DNA of 64,000 nt from Symsagittifera roscoffensis (GCF_963678635.1 NC_087062.1:45496848-45560847), one strand, 5' to 3'; numbered from the stretch's first letter, positions 23,401 to 38,299 are shown. Made by a program: numbers and translations. The notes: generated by a model not told the origin, from the letters alone.

Positions 23401-24640
23401 AACAGTTCAGTGGCAAGAGTCGCACAGGTGAATTGCATTTGAAAAATTAATAACCAAAGTTTTCTGTTGAAAAAAAACAGTTCAGTGGCAAGAGTCGCAC
23501 AGGTGAATTGCATTTGAAAAATTAATAACCAAAATTTTCGCGTAAAAAAAGTTAAGTGGCAAAAGTCGCACAGGTGAACTGCATTTGAAAGTTTAATAAA
23601 AAAATTTTCTCTTGAAAAAAAAATTAAGTGGCAAGAGTCGCACAGGTGAATTGAATTTGAAACTTTAATAACCAAGGTTTTCTCCTGAAAAAACAGTTAA
23701 GTGGCAAAAGTCTTGCCAGTGAATTGCGTTTGAAAATTAAATAACCATTATTTTCTTTTGAAAAAACAGTTAAATGGCAAGAGTCGCACAAGTGAATTGC
23801 ATTTGAAAATTTAATAACCAAGTTTTACTCTTGGAAAAACAGTTAAGTGGCGAGAGTCACACAGCTGAATTAAATTCGAAAGTTTATAAACCAAGGTTTT
23901 CTCTTGAAAAAACAGTTAAGTAGCAAGAGTCGCACAGATGAAGTGCCTTTGAAAATTTAATAAAAAGGTTTTCTCTTGTAAAAAAAAATTAAGTGGCAAG
24001 AGTCGCACAGCTGAATTGCATTTGAAAATTTAATAACCAAGGTTTTCTCTTGGAAAAACAGTTAGGATGCAAGAGTCGCACAGGTTAATTGCCTTTGAAA
24101 ATTTAATAACCAAGGTTTTCTCTTGAAGAAAGAGTTAAGTGGCAAGAATCGCACAGGTGAATTGCATTTGAAAAATTAGTAACCAAAGTTTTCGCGTAAA
24201 AAAAAGTTAAGTGGCAAAAGTCGCACAGGTGAATTGCATTTGAAAGTTTAATAAAAAGGTTTTCTCTTGTAAAAAAAATTAAGTGGCAAGAGTCGCACAG
24301 CTGAATTGCATTTGAAAATTTAATAACCAAGGTTTTCTCTTGGAAAAACAGTTAGGATGCAAGAGTCGCACAGGTTAATTGCATTTGAAAATTTAATAGC
24401 CAAGGTTTTCTCTTGAAGAAACAGTTAAGTGGCAAGAATCGCACAGGTGAATTGCATTTGAAAAATTAATAACCAAAGTTTTCGCGTAAAAAAAGTTAAG
24501 TGGCAAAAGTCGCACAGGTGAATTGCATTTGAAAGTTTAATAAAAAGATTTTCTCTTGAAAAAAAAATTAAGTGGCAAGAGTCGCACAGCTGAATTGCAT
24601 TTGAAAATTTAATAACCAAGGCTGTCTCTTGAAAAAACAG
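17500..24640. repeat. Large block triplication inside the satellite array
   Basis: A multi-unit pattern containing the cgcgtaaaaaaa variant and the ggtttaataaaaaggttttctcttgt-type variant (for example at 18197-18424) recurs at 21402-21629 and 24103-24330. The offsets are 3205 bp and 2701 bp, about 44 and 37 units. Neighbouring blocks (18519, 21724, 24425) and the outer markers at 17718 and 23624 keep the same offsets, so whole multi-kilobase blocks were copied. The difference between offsets is close to seven units, consistent with later internal deletion. Confidence 0.85.
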
Positions 24641-26439
24641 TTAAGTGGCAAGAGTTGCACAGGTGAATTGCATTTGAAAAATTAATAACCAAAGTTTTTT
24701 GTTGAAAAAAACAGTTCAGTGGCAAAAATCGCACAGGTGAATTGCATTTGAAAAGTTAATAACCAAAGTTTTCGCGTAAAAAAAGTTAAGTGGCAAAAGT
24801 CGCACAGGTGAATTGCATTTGAAAGTTTAATAAAAAGATTTTCTCTTGAAAAAAAAATTAAGTGGCAAGAGTCGCACAGCTGAATTGCATTTGAAAATTT
24901 AATAACCAAGGCTGTCTCTTGAAAAAACAGTTAAGTGGCAAGAGTCGCACAGCTGAATTGCATTTGAAAATTTAATAACCAAGGCTGTCTCTTGAAAAAA
25001 CAGTTAAGTGGCAAGAGTTGCACAGGTGAATTGCATTTGAAAAATTAATAACCAAAGTTTTTTGTTGAAAAAAACAGTTCAGTGGCAAGAATCGCACAGG
25101 TGAATTGCATTTGAAAAATTAATAACCAAAGTTTTCGCGTAAAAAAAGTTAAGTGGCAAAAGTCGCACAGGTGAATTGCATTTGAAAGTTTAATAAAAAG
25201 ATTTTCTCTTGAAAAAAAAATTAAGTGGCCAGAGTCGCACAGCTGAATTGCATTTGAAAATTTAATAACCAAGGCTGTCTCTTGAAAAAACAGTTAAGTG
25301 GCAAGAGTTCCACAGGTGAATTGCATTTGAAAAATTAATCACCAAGGTTTTCGCTTGAAAAAACAGTTAAATGGTGGGAGTCGCACAAGTGAATTGCAAT
25401 TGAAAGTTTAATAACCAAGGTTTATCTCTTAAAAAAAACAAATAAGTGGCAGGAGTCGCACTGGTGAACTGATTTGAAAATTTATTAACCAAGGTTTTCT
25501 CTTGAAAATACTGTTAAATGGCAAGAGTCGCAGAGGTGAATTGCATTTGAAAAGTTATTAACCAAGGTTTTCTCTAAAAAACAGTTAAGTGGCAAGAGCC
25601 GCACATTTGAATTGCATTTGAAGATTTTATAACCAAGGTTTTTTCTTGGAAAAACTGTTAAGAGGCAAGAGTCGCACAGGTGAACTGCGTTTGAAAAATT
25701 AATAACCAAAGTTTTCGCGTAAAAAAAGTTAAGTGGCAAAAGTCGCACAGGTGAATTGCATTTGAAAGTTTAATGAAAAGATTTTCTCTTGAAAAAAAAA
25801 TTAAGTGGCAAGAGTCGCACAGCTGAATTGCATTTGAAAATTTAATAACCAAGGCTGTCTCTTGAAAAAACAGTTAAATGGCAAAAGTTGCAGAGGTGAA
25901 TTGCATTTGAAAAATTAATAACCAAAGTTTTTTGTTGAAAAAAAAAACAGTTCAGTGGCAAGAATCGCACAGGTGATTTGCATTTGAAAAATTAATAACC
26001 AAAATTTTCGCGTAAAAAAAGTTAAGTGGCAAAAGTCGCACAGGTGAATTGCATTTGAAAGTTTAATAAAAAGATTTTCTCTTGAAAAAAATATTAAGTG
26101 GCAAGAGTCGCACAGCTGAATTGCATTTGAAAATTTAATAACCAAGGCTGTCTCTTGAAAAAACAGTTAAGTGGCAAGAGTTGCACAGGTGAACTGCATT
26201 TGAAAAATTAATAACCAAGGTTTTCGCTTGAAAAAACAGTTAAATGGTGGGAGTCGCACAAGTGAATTGCAATTGAAAATTTAATAACCAAGGTTTATCT
26301 CTTAAAAAAACAAATAAGTGGCAGGAGTCGCACTGGTGAATTGATTTGAAAAGTTATTAACCAAGGTTTTCTCTAGAAAAAACAGTTAAGTTGCAAGAGT
26401 CGCACATTTGAATTGCATTTGAAGATTTTTTAACCAAGG

Positions 26440-29400
26440 TTTTTTCTTGGAAAAACTGTTAAGTGGCAAGAGTCGCACAGGTGAACTGCGTTTGAAAATT
26501 TAATAACCAAAGTTTCTCTTGAAAAAGCAGTTAAGTGGCAAAAGTTGCACAGGTGAATTGCAATTGATATTTTAATAACCAAGGTTTTATCTTTAAAAAC
26601 CAATAAATGGCAAGAGTCGCTTATTTGAATTGCATTTGAAAATTTAATAACCAACATTTTTCTTGTAAAAACAGTTAAGTGGCAAGAGTCGCACAAGCGA
26701 ATTGCATTTGAATTTTTAATAACCAAAGTTTTCTCTTGAAAACCCTGTTAAGTGGCAAGAGTCGCACAGGTGAATTGAATTTGAAACTTTAATAACCAAG
26801 GTTTTCACCTGAAAAAACAGTTAAGTGGCAAAAGTCTCGCCAGTGAATTACGTTTGAAAATTAAAAAACCATTATTTTCTTTTGAAAAAACAGTTAAATG
26901 GTGGGAGTCGCACAAGTGAATTGCAATTGAAAACTTACTAACCAAGTTTTACTCTTGAAAAAACAGTTAAGTGGCGAGAGTCACACAGCTGAATTAAATT
27001 CGAAAGTTTAATAACCAAGGTTTTCTCTTGAAAAAACAGTTAAGTAGCAAGATTCGCACATATGAATTGCGTTTGAAAATTTAATAACCAAGGTTTTCTC
27101 TTGAAAAAACAGTTAGGATGCAAGAGTCGCACAGATGAATTGCGTTTGAAAGTTCAATAACCAAGGTTTTCTCTTGGAGAAACAGTTAAGTGGCAAGAGT
27201 TGCACAGGTGAATCCCATTTGAAAAACTAATAATAATCAAAATTTCTGTCGAAAAAACAGTTCAGTGGCAAGCGTCGAACAGGTGAATTGCATTTGAAAA
27301 ATTATTAACCAAAGTTTTTGCTTGAAAAAACTGTTAAATGACAAGGGTCGAACAAGTGAATTGCATTTGAAAGTTTAATTACCAAGGTTTTCTCTTGAAA
27401 AATAAATTAAGTTGCAAGAGTCGCACAGCTGAATTGCGTTTGAAAAATTAATAAACAAGGTTTTCTCCTGAAAAAACAGTCAAGTGGCAAGAGTCGCACA
27501 GGTTAATTGCAACTGAATTTTAAAAACTAAGGTTTTCTTTTGAAAAAACAAATAAGTGGCAAGAGTCGCACTGGTGAATTGCTTTGAAAACTTATTAACC
27601 AAAGTTTTTGCTTGAAAAAACTGTTAAATGGCAAAAGTCGCACAGGTGAATTGCATTTGAAAATTTTGTAACCAAAGTTTTTTTTTTAGAAAAATAAGGT
27701 AAGTTGCAAGAGTCGCACAGCTGAATTGCGTTTGAAAGATTAATAAACAAGGCTGTCTCTTGAAAAAACAGTTAAATGGCAAGAGTTGCACAGGTGAATT
27801 GCATTTGAAAATTTAATAAGCAAGGTTTTCTCTTGAAAAAACAGTCAAGTGGCAAAAATCGCACAGGTTAATTGCAATTCAAATTTTGCAAACCAAAGTT
27901 TTCTCTTGAAAAAACAAATAAATGGCAGGAGTCGCACTGGTGAATTGCTTTGAAAACTTATTAACCAAAGTTTTTGCTTGAAAAAACTGTTGAATGGCAA
28001 AAGTTGCACAGGTTAATTGCAACTGAATTTTAAAAACTAAGGTTTTCTTTTGAAAAAACAAATAAGTGGCAAGAGTCGCACTGGTGAATTGCTTTGAAAA
28101 CTTATTAACCAAAGTTTTTGCTTGAAAAAACTGTTAAATGGCAAAAGTCGCACAGGTGAATTGCATTTGAAAATTTTGTAACCAAAGTTTTTTTTTTAGA
28201 AAAATAAGGTAAGTTGCAAGAGTCGCACAGCTGAATTGCGTTTGAAAGATTAATAAACAAGGCTGTCTCTTGAAAAAACAGTTAAATGGCAAGAGTTGCA
28301 CAGGTGAATTGCATTTGAATGTTTAATTACCAAGCATTTCTCTTGAAAAAACAGTTAAATGGCAAGAGTTGCACAGGTGAATTGCATTTGAAAACTTAAT
28401 AAACAAGGTTTTCTCTTGAAAAAACAGTCAAGTGGCAAGAGTCGCACAGGTTAATTGCAACTGAATTTTAAAAACTAAGGTTTTCTTTTGAAAAAACAAA
28501 TAAGTGGCAAGAGTCGCACTGGTGAATTGCTTTGAAAACTTATTAACCAAAGTTTTTGCTTGAAAAAACTGTTAAATGGCAAAAGTCGCACAGGTGAATT
28601 GCATTTGAAAATTTTGTAACCAAAGTTTTTTTTTAGAAAAATAAGGTAAGTTGCAAGAGTCGCACAGCTGAATTGCGTTTGAAAGATTAATAAACAAGGC
28701 TGTCTCTTGAAAAAACAGTTAAATGGCAAGAGTTGCACAGGTGAATTGCATTTGAAAATTTAATAAGCAAGGTTTTCTCTTGAAAAAACAGTCAAGTGGC
28801 AAAAATCGCACAGGTTAATTGCAATTCAAATTTTGCAAACCAAAGTTTTCTCTTGAAAAAACAAATAAATGGCAGGAGTCGCACTGGTGAATTGCTTTGA
28901 AAACTTATTAACCAAAGTTTTTGCTTGAAAAAACTGTTGAATGGCAAAAGTCGCACAAGTGAATTGCATTTGAAAATTTAATAACCAAGTTTTACTCTTG
29001 AAAAAACAGTTAGGTGGCGAGAGTCACACAGCTGAAATAAATTCGAAAAAATAATAACCAAGGTTTTCTCTTGAAAAAACAGTTAAGTAGCGAGAGTCGC
29101 ACTGGTGAATTGCTTTGAAATTTTATTAACCAAAGTTTTTGCTTGAAAAAACTGTTAAATTGCAAAAATCGCATAGGTGAATTGCATTTGAAGATTTTAT
29201 AACCAAAGTTTTCTCTTGGAAAAACAGTTGGGTGGCAAGGATCGCACAGGTGAACGGCATTTGAAAATTTGATAACCAAGGTTTTTTCTTGGAAAAACTG
29301 TTAAGTGGCAAGAGTCGCACAGGTGAACTGCGTTTGAAAATTTAATAACCAAAGTTTCTCTTGAAAAAGCAGTTAAGTGGCAAAAGTTGCACAGGTGAAT

Positions 29401-30280
29401 TGCAATTGATATTTTAATAACCAAGGTTTTCTCTTTGAAAATCAATAAATGGCAAGAGTCGCTTATTTGAATTGCATTTGAAAATTTAATAACCAACATT
29501 TTTCTTGTAAAAACAGTTAAGTGGCAAGAGTCGCACAAGCGAATTGCATTTGAATTTTTAATAACCAAAGTTTTCTCTTGAAAACCCTGTTAAGTGGCAA
29601 GAGTCGCACAGGTGAATTGAATTTGAAACTTTAATAACCAAGGTTTTCACCTGAAAAAACAGTTAAGTGGCAAAAGTCTCGCCAGTGAATTGCGTTTGAA
29701 AATTAAAAAACCATTACTTTCTTTTGAAAAAACAGCTAAATGGTGGGAGTCGCACAAGTGAATTGCAATTGAAAACTTACTAACCAAGTTTTACTCTTGA
29801 AAAAACAGTTAAGTGGCGAGAGTCACACAGCTGAATTAAATTCGAAAGTTTAATAGCCAAGGTTTTCTCTTGAAAAAACAGTTAAGTAGCAAGATTCGCA
29901 CATATGAATTGCGTTTGAAAATTTAATAACCAAGGTTTTCTCTTGAAAAAACAGTTAGGATGCAAGAGTCGCACAGATGAATTGCGTTTGAAAGTTTAAT
30001 AACCAAGGTTTTCTCTTGGAGAAACAGTTAAGTGGCAAGAGTTGCACAGGTGAATCCCATTTGAAAAACTAATAATAATCAAAATTTCTGTTGAAAAAAC
30101 AGTTCAGTGGCAAGAGTCGAACAGGTGAATTGCATTTGAAAAATTATTAACCAAAGTTTTTGCTTGAAAAAACTGTTAAATGGCAAGGGTCGAACAAGTG
30201 AATTGCATTTGAAAGTTTAATTACCAAGGTTTTCTCTTGAAAAATAAATTAAGTTGCAAGAGTCGCACAGCTGAATTGCG
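26440..30280. repeat. Higher-order duplication, ~39-unit offset
   Basis: Sequence 26440-27440 is repeated at about 29282-30280 with an offset of 2842 bp; for example the gcaagattcgcacatatgaa variant falls at about 27048 and 29890. Between them lie shorter repeats with 13-unit spacing, marked by gcaactgaattttaaaaac near 27510, 28460 and 30425. Confidence 0.8.
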
Positions 30281-33200
30281 TTTGAAAAATTAATAACCAA
30301 GGCTGTCTCTTGAAAAAACAGTTAAATGGCAAGAGTTGCACAGGTGAATTGCATTTGAAAACTTAATAAACAAGGTTTTCTCTTGAAAAAACAGTCAAGT
30401 GGCAAGAGTCGCACAGGTTAATTGCAACTGAATTTTAAAAACTAAGGTTTTCTTTTGAAAAAACAAATAAGTGGCAAGAGTCGCACTGGTGAATTGCTTT
30501 GAAAACTTATTAACCAAAGTTTTTGCTTGAAAAAAATGTTAAATGGCAAAAGTCGCACAGGTGAATTGCATTTGAAAATTTTGTAACCAAAGTTTTTTTT
30601 TTAGAAAAATAAGGTAAGTTGCAAGAGTCGCACAGCTGAATTGCGTTTGAAAGATTAATAAACAAGGCTGTCTCTTGAAAAAACAGTTAAATGGCAAGAG
30701 TTGCACAGGTGAATTGCATTTGAAAATTTAATAAGCAAGGTTTTCTCTTGAAAAAACAGTCAAGTGGCAAAAATCGCACAGGTTAATTGCAATTCAAATT
30801 TTGCAAACCAAAGTTTTCTCTTGAAAAAACAAATAAATGGCAGGAGTCGCACTGGTGAATTGCTTTGAAAACTTATTAACCAAAGTTTTTGCTTGAAAAA
30901 ACTGTTGAATGGCAAAAGTCGCACAAGTGAATTGCATTTGAAAATTTAATAACCAAGTTTTACTCTTGAAAAAACAGTTAGGTGGCGAGAGTCACACAGC
31001 TGAATTAAATTCGAAAAATTAATAACCAAGGTTTTCTCTTGAAAAAACAGTTAAGTAGCGAGAGTCGCACTGGTGAATTGCTTTGAAAACTTATTAACCA
31101 AAGTTTTTGCTTGAAAAAACTGTTAAATTGCAAAAATCGCATAGGTGAATTGCATTTGAAGATTTTATAACCAAAGTTTTCTCTTGGAAAAACAGTTGGG
31201 TGGCAAGGGTCGCACAGGTGAACGGCATTTGAAAATTTGATAACCAAGGTTGTCTCTTGAAAAAACAGTTAAACGGCAAGAGTTGCACAGGTGAATTGCG
31301 TTTGAAAACTTAATCAACAAGGTTTTCTCTTGAAAAAACAGTCAATTGGCAAAAGTCGCACAGGTTAATTGCAATTGAAATTTTAAAAATCAAGGTTTTC
31401 TCTTGAAAAACAAATAAGTGGAAGGAGTCGCACTGGTGAATTGCTTTGAAAACTTATTAACCAAGGTTTTCTCTTGAAAATACAGTTAAGTGGCAAGAGT
31501 CGCACAGGCAAATTGCATTTGAAAATTTTATAACCAAAGTTTTCTCTTGGAAAAACAGTTGGATGGCAAGGGTCGCACAGGTGAACTGCATTTGAAAATT
31601 CAATAACCAAGGTTTCTCTTGAAAAAGCAGCTAAATGGCAAGAGTCGCACGGGTGAATTGCATTTGAAAATTTAACAAACAAGGATTTCTGTTGAAAAAA
31701 CAGTTTAGTGGCAAGAGTCGCACAGGTGAATTGCATTTGAAAGTTTAATAACCAAGGTTTTCTCTTGAAGAAACAGTTAAGTGTTAAGAGTCGCACAGGT
31801 GAGTCGCATTTGAAAAACTAATAATAACCAAAATTTCTGTTGAAAAAAAAGTTCAGTAGCAAGAGTCGCACAGGTGAATTGCATTTGAAAAATTGTTAAT
31901 CAAAGTTTTTGCTTGAAAAAACTAGTAAATGGCAAAAGTCGCACAGATGAATTGCATTTGGAAGTTTAATAACCAAGGTTTTCTCTTGAAAAAAAAAGTT
32001 AAGTTGCAAGAGTCGCACAGCTGAATTGCGATTGAAAGATTAATAATCAAGGCTGTCTCTTGAAAAACAGTTAAATGGCAAGAGTTGCACAGGTGAATTG
32101 CATTTGAAAACTTAATAAACAAGGTTTTCTCTTGAAAAAACAGTCAATTGGCAAAAGTCGCACAGGTTAATTGCAATTGAAATTTTAAAAATCAAGGTTT
32201 TCTCTTGAAAAAACAAATAAGTAGCAGGATTCGCACTGGTGAATTGCTTTGAAAACTTATTAACCAAAGTTTTTGCTTGAAAAAACTGTTAAATTGCAAA
32301 AATCGCATAGGTGAATTGCATTTGAAGATTTTATAACCAAAGTTTTCTCTTGGAAAAACAGTTGGGTGGCAAGGGTCGCACAGGTGAACGGCATTTGAAA
32401 ATTTGATAACCAAGGTTGTCTCTTGAAAAAACAGTTAAACGGCAAGAGTTGCACATGTGAATTGCGTTTGAAAACTTAATCAACAAGGTTTGCTCTTGAA
32501 AAAACAGTCAAACAGCAAAAGTCGCACAGGTTAATTGCAATTGATATTTTATAAAAATCAAGGTTTTCTCTTGAAAAAACAAATAAGTAGCAGGAGTCGC
32601 ACTGGTGAATTGCTTTGAAATCTTATTAAGCAAGGTTTTCTCTTGAAAATACAGCTAAGTGGCAAGAGTCGCACAGGTGAATTGCATTTAAAAATTTTAT
32701 AACCAAAACTTTCTCTTGGAAAAACAGTTGGGTGGCAAGGGTCGCACAGGTGAACTGCATTTGAAAAATTAATAACCAAGGTTTCTCTTGAAAAAACAGC
32801 TAAATGGCAAGAGTCGCACAGGTGAAATGCATTTGAAAATTTAATAACCAAGGATTTCTGTTGAAAAAACAGTTTAGTGGCAAGAGTCGCACAGGTGAAT
32901 TGCTTTTGAAAGTTTAATAACCAAGGTTTTTTCTTGAAGAAACAGTTAAGTGGCAAGAGTCGCACAGGTGAGTCGCATTTGAAAAACTAATAATAACCAA
33001 AATTTCTGTTGAAAAAAAAGTTCAGTGGCAAGAGTCGCACAGGTGAATTGCATTTGAAAAATTGTTAACCAAATTTTTTGCTTGAAAAAACTGGTAAATG
33101 GCAAAAGTCGCACAGATGAATTGCATTTGGAAGTTTAATAACCAAGGTTTTCTCTTGAAAAAAAAGTTAAGTTGCAAGAGTCGCACAGCTGAATTGCGAT

Positions 33201-33360
33201 TGAAAGATTAATAACCAAGGCTGTCTCTTGAAAAAACAGTTAAATGGCAAGAGTTGCACAGGTGAATTGCATTTGAAAACCTAATAAACAAGGTTTTCTC
33301 TTGAAAAAACAGTCAAGTGGCAAAAGTCGCACAGGTTAATTGCAATTGAAATTTTAAAAA

Positions 33361-36300
33361 TCAAGGTTTTCTCTTGAAAAAACAAATAAGTAGCAGGAGT
33401 CGCACTGGTGAATTGCTTTGAAAACTTATTAACCAAGGTTTTCTCTTGAAAATACAGTTAAGTGGCAAGAGTCGCACAGGTGAATTGCATTTAAAAATTT
33501 TATAACCAAAGTTTTCTCTTGGAAAAACAGTTGGGTGGCAAGGGTCGCACAGGTGAACTGCATTTGAAAATTTAATAACCAAGGTTTCTCTTGAAAAAGC
33601 AGCTAAATGGCAAGAGTCGCACAGGTGAATTGCATTTGAAAACTTAATAACCAAGGATTTCTGTTGAAAAAACAGTCAAGTGGCAAAAGTCGCACAGGTT
33701 AATTGCAATTGAAATTTTAAAAATCAAGGTTTTCTCTTGAAAAAACAAATAAGTAGCAGGAGTCGCACTGGTGAATTGCTTTGAAAACTTATTAACCAAG
33801 GTTTTCTCTTGAAAATACAGTTAAGTGGCAAGAGTCGCACAGGTGAATTGCATTTAAAAATTTTATAACCAAAGTTTTCTCTTGGAAAAACAGTTGGGTG
33901 GCAAGGGTCGCACAGGTGAACTGCATTTGAAAATTTAATAACCAAGGTTTCTCTTGAAAAAGCAGCTAAATGGCAAGAGTCGCACAGGTGAATTGCATTT
34001 GAAAACTTAATAACCAAGGATTTCTGTTGAAAAAACAGTTTAGTGGCAAGAGTCGCACAGGTGAGTCGCATTTGAAAAACTAATAATAACCAAAATTTCT
34101 GTTGAAAAAAAAGTTCAGTGGCAAGAGTCGCACAGGTGAATTGCATTTGAAAAATTGTTAACCAAAATTTTTGCTTGAAAAAACTGGTAAATGGCAAAAA
34201 TCGCACAGATGAATTGCATTTGGAAGTTTAATAACCAAGGTTTTCTCTTAAAAAAAAAGTTAAGTTGCAAGAGTCGCACAGCTGAATTGCGATTGAAAGA
34301 TTAATAACCAAGGCTGTCTCTTGAAAAAACAGTTAAATGGCAAGAGTTGCACAGGTGAATTGCATTTGAAAACTTAATAAACAAGGTTTTCTCTTGAAAA
34401 AACAGTCAAGTGGCAAGAGTCGCAAAGGTTAATTGCAATTGAAGTTTTAAAAAGCTAGTCTTTTTCTTCAAAAAAACAAATAAGTGGCAGGAGTTGCACT
34501 GGTGAATTGCTTTGAAAACTTATTAACCAAAATTTTTGCTTAAAAAAACTGGTAAATGGCAAAAGTCGCACATGTGAATTGCATTTGAAAGTTTAATAAC
34601 CAAGGTTTTCTCTTGAAAAAAAAAGTTAAGTTGCAAGAGTCGCACAGCTGAATTGCGTTTGAAAGATTAATAACCAAGGCTGTCTCTTGAAAAAACAGTT
34701 AAGTGGCAATAGTCGCACAGGTGAATTGCATTTGAAAATTTTATAACCAAAGTTTTCTCTTGGAAAAACAGTTGGGTGGCAAGGGTCGCACAGGTGAACT
34801 GCATTTGAAAATTTAATAACCAAGGTTTCTCTTGAAAAAGCAGCTAAATGGCAAGAGTCGCACAGGTGAATTGCATTTGAAAACTTAATAACCAAGGATT
34901 TCTGTTGAAAAAACAGTTTAGTGGCAAGAGTCGCACAGCTGAATTGCGATTGAAAGATTAATAACCAAGGCTGTCTCTTGAAAAAACAGTTAAATGGCAA
35001 GAGTTGCACAGGTGAATTGCATTTGAAAACCTAATAAACAAGGTTTTCTCTTGAAAAAACAGTCAAGTGGCAAAAGTCGCACAGGTTAATTGCAATTGAA
35101 ATTTTAAAAATCAAGGTTTTCTCTTGAAAAAACAAATAAGTAGCAGGAGTCGCACTGGTGAATTGCTTTGAAAACTTATTAACCAAGGTTTTCTCTTGAA
35201 AATACAGTTAAGTGGCAAGATTCGCACAGGTGAATTGCATTTAAAAATTTTATAACCAAAGTTTTCTCTTGGAAAAACAGTTGGGTGGCAAGGGTCGCAC
35301 AGGTGAACTGCATTTGAAAATTTAATAACCAAGGTTTCTCTTGAAAAAGCAGCTAAATGGCAAGAGTCGCACAGGTGAATTGCATTTGAAAACTTAATAA
35401 CCAAGGATTTCTGTTGAAAAAACAGTTTAGTGGCAAGAGTCGCACAGGTGAGTCGCATTTGAAAAACTAATAATAACCAAAATTTCTGTTGAAAAAAAAG
35501 TTCAGTGGCAAGAGTCGCACAGGTGAATTGCATTTGAAAAATTGTTAACCAAAATTTTTGCTTGAAAAAACTGGTAAATGGCAAAAATCGCACAGATGAA
35601 TTGCATTTGGAAGTTTAATAACCAAGGTTTTCTCTTTAAAAAAAAAAAATTAAGTTGCAAGAGTCGCACAGCTGAATTGCGATTGAAAGATTAATAACCA
35701 AGGCTGTCTCTTGAAAAAACAGTTAAATGGCAAGAGTTGCACAGGTGAATTGCATTTGAAAACTTAATAAACAAGGTTTTCTCTTGAAAAAACAGTCAAG
35801 TGGCAAGAGTCGCAAAGGTTAATTGCAATTGAAGTTTTAAAAAGCAAGTCTTTTTCTTCAAAAAAAACAAATAAGTGGCAGGAGTTGCACTGGTGAATTG
35901 CTTTGAAAACTTATTAACCAAAGTTTTTGCTTAAAAAAACTGGTAAATGGCAAAAGTCGCTCATGTGAATTGCATTTGAAAGTTTAATAACCAAGGTTTT
36001 CTCTTGAAAAAAAAAGTTAAGTTGCAAGAGTCGCACAGCTGAATTGCGTTTGAAAGATTAATAACCAAGGCTGTCTCTTGAAAAAACAGTTAAGTGGTAA
36101 GAGTCGCAGAGGTGAATTGCATTTGAAAAATTATTAGCCAAGGTTTTCTCTAGAAAAAACAGTTAAGTGGCAATAGTCGCACAGGTGAATTGCATTTGAA
36201 AATTTTATAACCAAAGTTTTCTCTTGGAAAAACAGTTGGGTGGCAAGGGTCGCACAGGTGAACTGCATTTGAAAATTTAATAACCAAGGTTTCTCTTGAA

Positions 36301-36600
36301 AAAGCAGCTAAATGGCAAGAGTCGCACAGGTGAATTGCATTTGAAAACTTAATAACCAAGGATTTCTGTTGAAAAAACAGTTTAGTGGCAAGAGTCGCAC
36401 AGGTGAGTCGCATTTGAAAAACTAATAATAACCAAAATTTCTGTTGAAAAAAAAGTTCAGTGGCAAGAGTCGCACAGGTGAATTGCATTTGAAAAATTGT
36501 TAACCAAAATTTTTGCTTGAAAAAACTGGTAAATGGCAAAAATCGCACAGATGAATTGCATTTGGAAGTTTAATAACCAAGGTTTTCTCTTAAAAAAAAA
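33361..36600. repeat. Higher-order repeats with ~19- and ~13-unit periods
   Basis: A block recognised by the gtgggtggcaagggtcgcac and gtgagtcgcatttgaaaaac variants ends at 34206, 35593 and 36548. That gives offsets of 1387 and 955 bp (19 and 13 units). The first two copies are nearly identical over about 480 bp or more. Confidence 0.8.
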
Positions 36601-38299
36601 AGTTAAGTTGCAAGAGTCCCACAGCTGAATTGCGATTGAAAGATTAATAACCAAGGCTGTCTCTTGAAAAAACAGTTAAATGGCAAGAGTTGCACAGGTG
36701 AATTGCATTTGAAAACTTAATAAACAAGGTTTTCTCTTGAAAAAACAGTCAAGTGGCAAGAGTCGCAAAGGTTAATTGCAATTGAAGTTTTAAAAAGCAA
36801 GTCTTTTTCTTCAAAAAAACAAATAAGTGGCAGGAGTTGCACTGGTGAATTGCTTTGAAAACTTATTAACCAAAGTTTTTGCTTAAAAAAACTGGTAAAT
36901 GGCAAAAGTCGCACATGTGAATTGCATTTGAAAGTTTAATAACCAAGGTTTTCTCTTGAAAAAAAAAGTTAAGTTGCAAGAGTCGCACAGCTGAATTGCG
37001 TTTGAAAGATTAATAACCAAGGCTGTCTCTTGAAAAAACAGCTAAGTGGTAAGAGTCGCAGAGGTGAATTGCATTTGAAAAATTATTAGCCAAGGTTTTC
37101 TCTAGAAAAAACAGTTAAGTGGCAATAGTCGCACAGGTGAATTGCATTTGAAAATTTTATAACCAAAATTTTCTCTTGGAAAAACAGTTGGGTGGCAAGG
37201 GTCCCACAGGTGAACTGCATTTGAAAAGTTAATAACCAAGGTTTCTCTTGAAAAAGCAGTTAAGTGTCAAGAGTCGCACAGGTGAATTGCATTTGAAAAT
37301 TTTATAACTAAATTTTTCTCTTGGAAAAACAGTTGGGTGGCAAGGGTCGCACAGGTGAACTGCATTTGAAAATTTAATAACAAGGTTTCTCTTGAAAAAG
37401 CAGCTAAATGGCAAGAGTTGCACAGGTGAATTGCGTTTGAAAACTTAATCAACAAGGTTTTCTCTTGAAAAAACAGTCAATTGGCAAAAGTTGCACAGGT
37501 TAATTGCCATTGAAATTTTAAAAATCAAGGTTTTTTCTTGAAAAACAAATAAGTGGCAGGAGTTGCACTGGTGAATTGCTTTGAAAACTTATTAACCAAG
37601 ATTTTCTCTTGAAAATACAGTTAAGTGGCAAGAGTCGCACAGGTAAATTGCATTTGAAAATTTTATAACCAAAGTTTTCTCTTGGAAAAACAGTTGGGTG
37701 GCAAGGGTCGCACAGGTGAACTGCATTTGAAAATTTAATAACCAAGGTTTCTCTTGAAAAAGCAGCTAAATGGCAAGATTCGCACAGGTGAATTGCATTT
37801 GAAAATTTAATAACCAAGGATTTCTGTTGAAAAAACAGTTTAGTGGCAAGAGTCGCACAGGTGAATTGCATTTGAAAGTTTAATAACCAAGGTTTTCTCT
37901 TGAAGAAACAGTTAAGTAGCAAGAGTCGCACAGGTGAGTCGCATTTGAAAAACTAATAACAACCAAAATTTCTGTTGAAAAAAAAGTTCAGTGGCAAGAG
38001 TCGCACAGGTGAATTGCATTTGAAAAATTGTTAACCAAAATTTTTGCTTGAAAAAAACTGGTAAATGGCAAAAATCGCACAGATGAATTGCATTTGAAAG
38101 TTTAATAACCAAGGTTTTCTCTTGAAAAAAAGTTAAGTTGCAAGAGTCGCACAGCTGAATTGCGTTTGAAAGATTAATAACCAAGGCTGTCTCTTGAAAA
38201 AACAGTTAAGTGGTAAGAGTCGCAGAGGTGAATTGCATTTGAAAAATTATTAGTCAAGGTTTTCTCTAGAAAAAACAGTTAAGTGGCAATAGTCGCACA

